Shown here in pieces: positions 60,319-64,000 of a stretch of 64,000 nt of DNA. Source of the stretch: Vibrio sp. B1FLJ16 (GTDB lineage Bacteria; Pseudomonadota; Gammaproteobacteria; Enterobacterales; Vibrionaceae); NCBI RefSeq assembly GCF_905175385.1, contig NZ_HG992749.1, forward strand, positions 310,001-374,000, read 5' to 3'. Both the position numbers and the translations under genes were made by a program. How positions within the stretch are numbered: the stretch's first letter is position 1; every line of letters begins with the position of its first letter. The notes beneath the pieces were generated by a model, which saw nothing but the letters and a program-made list of their open reading frames with translations, did not search any database and was not told the DNA's origin.

Positions 60319-60705
60319 ATGAGATTTCCACTTGTCATGTTGTTGGGTTCTGTCCTGATTGGATGCACATCAGTTTCAGAGCAAGCTATGCTGGCGCAGT
60401 CGGGAGAGTGGTATAAAATCGGTTTACTCGATGGTCAGCAAGGTCATTACCAGCGTGCACGAACTGAACTTATAGCACTCAATGAGCTTGGTGATGCGGG
60501 AGTTCAGCAGTACAAGCAAGGCTACATGCAGGGCATATCCGAATATTGCTTACCCGATAACGCTTACGAACAAGGAGATCGAGGCATACGTTATCGTGGC
60601 CAGTGCGCTAATACAGAGTTTGAAGATTTAGCTGTTAAAAAATGGCAGTCAGCTTACGAAGACGCACTAGCTATGGAGGCGATGTACTTTGAGTACAGTG
60701 ACTAG
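60319..60705 (+). CDS. DUF2799-type small lipoprotein
   Basis: 128-residue predicted lipoprotein: signal MRFPLVMLLGSVLIGC with lipobox LIGC, then TSVSEQAML. Contains the W-x-x-G-x-x-D-G pattern (EWYKIGLLDGQQGHYQRAR) characteristic of DUF2799, repeated in degenerate form (YKQGYMQGISEYC), and a pair of cysteines. The ATG at 60319 is chosen with GGGGAGG six bases upstream; a longer frame begins 14 codons earlier without such a site. Function unknown. Confidence 0.83.
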   Translation: MRFPLVMLLGSVLIGCTSVSEQAMLAQSGEWYKIGLLDGQQGHYQRARTELIALNELGDAGVQQYKQGYMQGISEYCLPDNAYEQGDRGIRYRGQCANTEFEDLAVKKWQSAYEDALAMEAMYFEYSD

Positions 60706-60749
60706 GAGCTGTTGAAATACGCAGATATTAACTTTATCTCTGAATATAC

Positions 60750-60785
60750 AAAGGCGTAGCAGGTATTAATCTGCTGCGCCTTTTT
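60750..60785 (+). terminator. Terminator of the DUF2799 gene
   Basis: 13-bp stem AAAGGCGTAGCAG/CTGCTGCGCCTTT with one mismatch, 8-base loop, T run. Confidence 0.88.
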
Positions 60786-61263
60786 AAATTTTGAAACTTC
60801 GAATAGTGAACAAAAAACTAATCAGAATAGCTTTCGTTGGACAGATTAAACAGAAATTAAGAACCCATATACTCAGCTAGGTACGGATTTATATTTTTGT
60901 ATCTTCAAGATCTCTTTTGTTCTGAAAACGTCCACTTATCCCCTGTCTAGTTATCGACTAATGAATGGAATATTGAGCCGAAAAAACACAAGTTATTAGA
61001 TATAAAGTATTGTGAATCTTATCAAGTTCCCACTTTTTTTACTGTAAATATTAACAAGCTCAACACAACCTGAAACCGGTCACATTTATTTATCTTAAAA
61101 TTAAAACATCCATCTAATGTGAGTTCACTCTGATTATTTTTTATTTCACTCCGTAAAATTAAGCCAATCAAAGAGAGCGGGCTTTTCAATCTCTAATAAA
61201 AAATTTAATTAAAACATATCTTTAATCTTACAATTTAGTGAATATGAAACAAGGGGTGTAAAT
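60786..61263 (+). promoter_or_regulatory. ptsG upstream region with CRP-like sites
   Basis: 478 bases, A+T-rich, no ORF. TGTGA-ATCTTA-TCAAG (61011-61026) matches 8 of 10 conserved CRP bases; TGTGA-GTTCAC-TCTGA (61119-61134) is weaker. Both fit catabolite control of a PTS gene, but promoter elements were not assigned. Confidence 0.4.
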
Positions 61264-62652
61264 ATGAACATTTTCGGCACAATGCAGAAAATGGGTAAAT
61301 CCTTAATGCTGCCAGTGGCATGTATGCCTGCAGCGGGGATTCTACTCGGAATCGGTGGTAACTCGGAGGTTGCTAAGTTCTTACCAGATATTGTTGCACA
61401 AGTCATGACCGAGGCCGGCCTTGGTGTGTTTGCCAATATGGCGCTTTTGTTTGCTATTGGTGTAGCTTTGGGCTTCACAAAGAATGACGGTGTCGCTGCA
61501 CTGGCTGCAACACTTGGCTACCTGACAATGACACGCGTACTTGGCGTAGTGGCAGAGGGCACAGACGTCGGGGTATTTGGTGGCGTAATCATGGGCTTAG
61601 TTGCTGCTCAACTGTTCAATAAATACCACAATATCAAGCTGCCTACTTACCTAGGTTTCTTTGGCGGTAAACGCTTTGTACCTATCGTAACGTCACTGGC
61701 TGCTTGTATTGTTGCTGGTGTCCTTGCCATTATATGGCAACCTATCGGTGCAGCTATCGCGGCATTCTCTCACTGGGCTGCTTACCAATCTCCGGAACTG
61801 GCTTTTGGTATCTACGGCTTTGTCGAGCGTTCACTTATTCCTTTCGGTCTACACCACATCTGGAACGCGCCATTCTTCTATGAAGTTGGTTCATTCACTA
61901 CCGCAGCGGGCGAAGTCGTTACTGGTGAAATTCCACGTTACCTGGCTGGTGATGCAACTGCGGGCAACCTGGCTGGTGGTTACATGTTTAAGATGTTTGG
62001 TTTGCCAGCTGCGTGTCTAGCTATGTATGTTACAGCTAAGCCAGAAAACAAAGTAAAAGTTGCTTCTATTCTTGGTTCTGCTGCACTAACTTCATTCCTT
62101 ACAGGTATCACTGAGCCAATCGAATTTGCTTTCTTATTCGTTGCTCCAGTCCTATACGTTGTTCATGCTCTTATTGCGGCAACTGCATTCCCAGTGATGA
62201 TTATGCTGGGTATTAAGCACGGTACAACATTTAGTCATGGTCTGTTCGATTTCACTCTACTGTACGGGAACTCTTCTAACGGTTGGTTGTTGATTGTTAT
62301 GGGGCTTGTTTATGCGGCGATTTACTTTGTTGTATTTACTACTCTTATCAAAGCAATGAACCTAAAAACAGTTGGTCGTGAAGACGAAGAGCTAAACGAA
62401 GTAGCAACAATGGAAACTTCTGAGCAAGCACAACTAGTACTTGAAGCGTTTGGTGGTAAAGAGAATATTGAATCTATTGACGCATGTATTACTCGTCTTC
62501 GTATGACGGTAAGAGATGAGTCTAAGGTGGATCAAGACCGCTTGAAAAAACTTGGCGCTACGGCTGTTGTCCGTCCTTCTGAGAACAATTTACAAGCAAT
62601 CTTCGGTACTCACTCTGAGATTCTGAAAGGGGAAATAGAACCTCTTCTATAA
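61264..62652 (+). CDS. ptsG: PTS glucose-specific EIICB component
   Basis: 462 residues. EIIC membrane domain (about 1-365) with [31 protein letters not shown] and the substrate motif GITEPIEF (281-288); EIIB domain with phosphorylatable C408 ([11 protein letters not shown]). No EIIA domain, so it depends on a separate Crr protein. Closest to E. coli PtsG; a related sugar specificity (for example N-acetylglucosamine-like) is less likely because of the glucose-type IIB linker. Confidence 0.92.
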   Translation: MNIFGTMQKMGKSLMLPVACMPAAGILLGIGGNSEVAKFLPDIVAQVMTEAGLGVFANMALLFAIGVALGFTKNDGVAALAATLGYLTMTRVLGVVAEGTDVGVFGGVIMGLVAAQLFNKYHNIKLPTYLGFFGGKRFVPIVTSLAACIVAGVLAIIWQPIGAAIAAFSHWAAYQSPELAFGIYGFVERSLIPFGLHHIWNAPFFYEVGSFTTAAGEVVTGEIPRYLAGDATAGNLAGGYMFKMFGLPAACLAMYVTAKPENKVKVASILGSAALTSFLTGITEPIEFAFLFVAPVLYVVHALIAATAFPVMIMLGIKHGTTFSHGLFDFTLLYGNSSNGWLLIVMGLVYAAIYFVVFTTLIKAMNLKTVGREDEELNEVATMETSEQAQLVLEAFGGKENIESIDACITRLRMTVRDESKVDQDRLKKLGATAVVRPSENNLQAIFGTHSEILKGEIEPLL

Positions 62653-62693
62653 CACCCCAAAAACAACTACACGGAAGCTCCTGTAGAAGTTTA

Positions 62694-62720
62694 ACCCCGC
62701 TCTTCGGAGTGGGGTTTTTT
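62694..62720 (+). terminator. Terminator of ptsG
   Basis: 9-bp stem ACCCCGCTC/GAGTGGGGT with a TTCG loop and one G-U pair, six T. Confidence 0.92.
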
Positions 62721-63062
62721 GTTTAATACAGTAAATTAGTTTCCCGTGAGCTCTACACATTGTTTATGTATAGACCAGTTTAAAGCGGTTACGCAAAGAG
62801 CTGTTTCTTTAAACATACCTCGTGTTATGCGCATCGAAGCTAAGCAGAATGTCAAATCGCACAAGAGGCATAGTGCCATCTCTAACAGACCCGGTAGTCG
62901 TAGCCATTGCCAAGGGTGACCTTATTGTTGTCTTGTCTAGCAATCGTTTGCTTTTATAGATGGCGGCTATTAATAATTGTATTATATACTCTTGAAACTT
63001 ATATGTTCCTTCATCTTGCTAGGGGTGAAGGTCTTTGATTTGTCATGTTTTTTGGGTGTTTT
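62721..63062. other. Gap between ptsG terminator and the chemoreceptor gene
   Basis: 342 bases. A small CCTTCA/TGAAGG hairpin about 50 bases before the next start; otherwise no ORF, known riboswitch or clear promoter seen. Confidence 0.3.
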
Positions 63063-64000
63063 ATGCTGTCGAAACTACCGGTTTTTAATAAACTAATAGC
63101 CGCTGATTTTATAGTTGCTTTGGGGTTACTACTTTCCCTCCTCTTTGCCGAAAATGGCCTGCCTTTAACTTTCTACTTCATCAGCATTATTGCACTTATG
63201 AGTTTAAATGCTCTGTCGTTGTATTTCTCTTTATCCAATCGACTTCAGAAGATTGAAAGCAAGTTTGAGAGTAATCCATCGAGAGGTGCGGATCTATTAT
63301 CTCGTTTAGATTCAGGTACAAGCCATCTGGTGAGTGAGCTGGAAGAATGTAAAGCTAAGATAGTTTTCATGGAGCAAAACCAGAAACAACTTGAAAGTGA
63401 AATCCAGAACTTCGAAGCGCAAAAAAGTCACAATGACTTGAATAACCGTTTAGAGCCTGTTGCTTATGCTGCATCTGACATGAGTAACGTAGTTTCAGAA
63501 ATGGTTGATAAAGCGGGGGATATCACTGAAGTGACCAGCGGACTGATTAAGGACTTGGCAAAATCTTGTGAAGGATTAGAAGCAGGTGCAAAAGCGACAA
63601 AAGACGATGCTGACTTTATTACCGGCTTTAAAGGTGATATAGCCAAACTGAGCGAGACAGTGGCAAACATCAATGGACTGGTTCTGGAGATTAATGATAT
63701 TTCCGAGCAGACTAATCTACTCGCTCTGAATGCTGCAATTGAAGCTGCGCGTGCAGGGGAGTACGGCCGTGGGTTTGCGGTTGTCGCTGATGAGGTGAGA
63801 AAGTTAGCTACCCGCGCCCAGTCTTCGAGTGTTGATATAGAGCGTGGTATCGCTACCGTCATTGCACAGGCTGACTCTTCTGCGAAGGGAATGGAACGAA
63901 TAAGTAATAATGTAGATTTCGCAGTCGTAGCTAACTTTGAACAAGTTGAGTTTGTAAAAGGTATTCTTAGTAGGCTGGAACAAGTTAATGATGGCATCAG
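63063..64000 (+). CDS. Methyl-accepting chemotaxis protein, N-terminal and central part (cut by window edge)
   Basis: 312 codons open to the right edge. Two N-terminal membrane spans (about 13-29 and 35-57) are separated by only a few residues, so there is no periplasmic sensor domain. A coiled coil (about 60-135) leads into the MCP signalling domain, whose hairpin tip reads [20 protein letters not shown] and [14 protein letters not shown]. It would couple with CheW/CheA, sensing through the membrane or cytoplasm. The ATG at 63063 has only a GGGTG upstream. The C-terminus and any CheR-binding pentapeptide lie outside the window. Confidence 0.88.
   Translation, partial: MLSKLPVFNKLIAADFIVALGLLLSLLFAENGLPLTFYFISIIALMSLNALSLYFSLSNRLQKIESKFESNPSRGADLLSRLDSGTSHLVSELEECKAKIVFMEQNQKQLESEIQNFEAQKSHNDLNNRLEPVAYAASDMSNVVSEMVDKAGDITEVTSGLIKDLAKSCEGLEAGAKATKDDADFITGFKGDIAKLSETVANINGLVLEINDISEQTNLLALNAAIEAARAGEYGRGFAVVADEVRKLATRAQSSSVDIERGIATVIAQADSSAKGMERISNNVDFAVVANFEQVEFVKGILSRLEQVNDGI

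Noticed and set aside
62721..63062. Riboswitch between ptsG and the chemoreceptor gene
   Set aside because: No c-di-GMP, molybdenum or cobalamin aptamer landmarks were found; only one weak hairpin.

Overview
The window looks like a stretch of the large chromosome of a Vibrio species. The proteins are close to the Escherichia coli core set (Mdh, ArgR, IspB, Obg, Ppa, Mpl, GlmS, MtlADR), but gene content and order are vibrio-like: a fused TRAP permease beside a TAXI binding protein, a PAP2 phosphatase next to an MJ1255/VC2487-type glycosyltransferase, leuO between the leu operon and ilvIH, and a DeoR-type gene before glmS. Almost all of it is core chromosome. I see no prophage, integron, complete IS, CRISPR array, tRNA or rRNA.

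Layout. 1-9.6 kb: 3' end of tamB, ytfP, ppa and fbp (minus strand), mpl-ubiX, and a TPP riboswitch followed by thiBPQ. 9.6-14 kb: a minus-strand TRAP-TAXI uptake system with a UspA-type protein. 14.4-19.8 kb: argR, mdh, a 63-residue unknown, ispB and rplU-rpmA-obgE. 20-24 kb and on to 30 kb: the split exporter yjjPB with folA, then the outer-membrane/cofactor operon lptD-surA-pdxA-rsmA-apaG-apaH (minus), djlA and a DUF547 protein. 31-36.3 kb: leuABCD (minus) with a leucine-rich leader peptide and attenuator. 36.5-45.6 kb: an SH3 lipoprotein, the PAP2/glycosyltransferase pair, leuO, a mobile MITE-like element, an acyl-CoA synthetase and ilvIH. 45.7-54.4 kb: pykF, a DeoR-type regulator with glmS, and mtlADR. 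54.9-64 kb: a two-domain acyltransferase resembling the ornithine-lipid synthase OlsF, an 8-oxoguanine-deaminase-type amidohydrolase, three small envelope proteins, a glucose-type PTS permease, and the start of a methyl-accepting chemotaxis protein that runs off the right edge.

The themes are central metabolism (Fbp, PykF, Mdh, PtsG, MtlA), branched-chain amino-acid synthesis (leuABCD, ilvIH, leuO) and envelope assembly (TamB, LptD, SurA, Mpl, IspB). The noncoding DNA holds the least ordinary material: a 265-bp element with perfect 18-bp terminal inverted repeats and TA flanks; two copies of a ~132-bp palindromic repeat whose stems show compensatory changes; a possible purine-sensing RNA before the deaminase gene; large hairpins between leuB and leuC and between the TRAP genes; and a complex mtlA control region. 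No wholly new multi-gene system is evident. The least understood gene groups are the PAP2/glycosyltransferase pair and the small envelope proteins at 58.4-60.7 kb.
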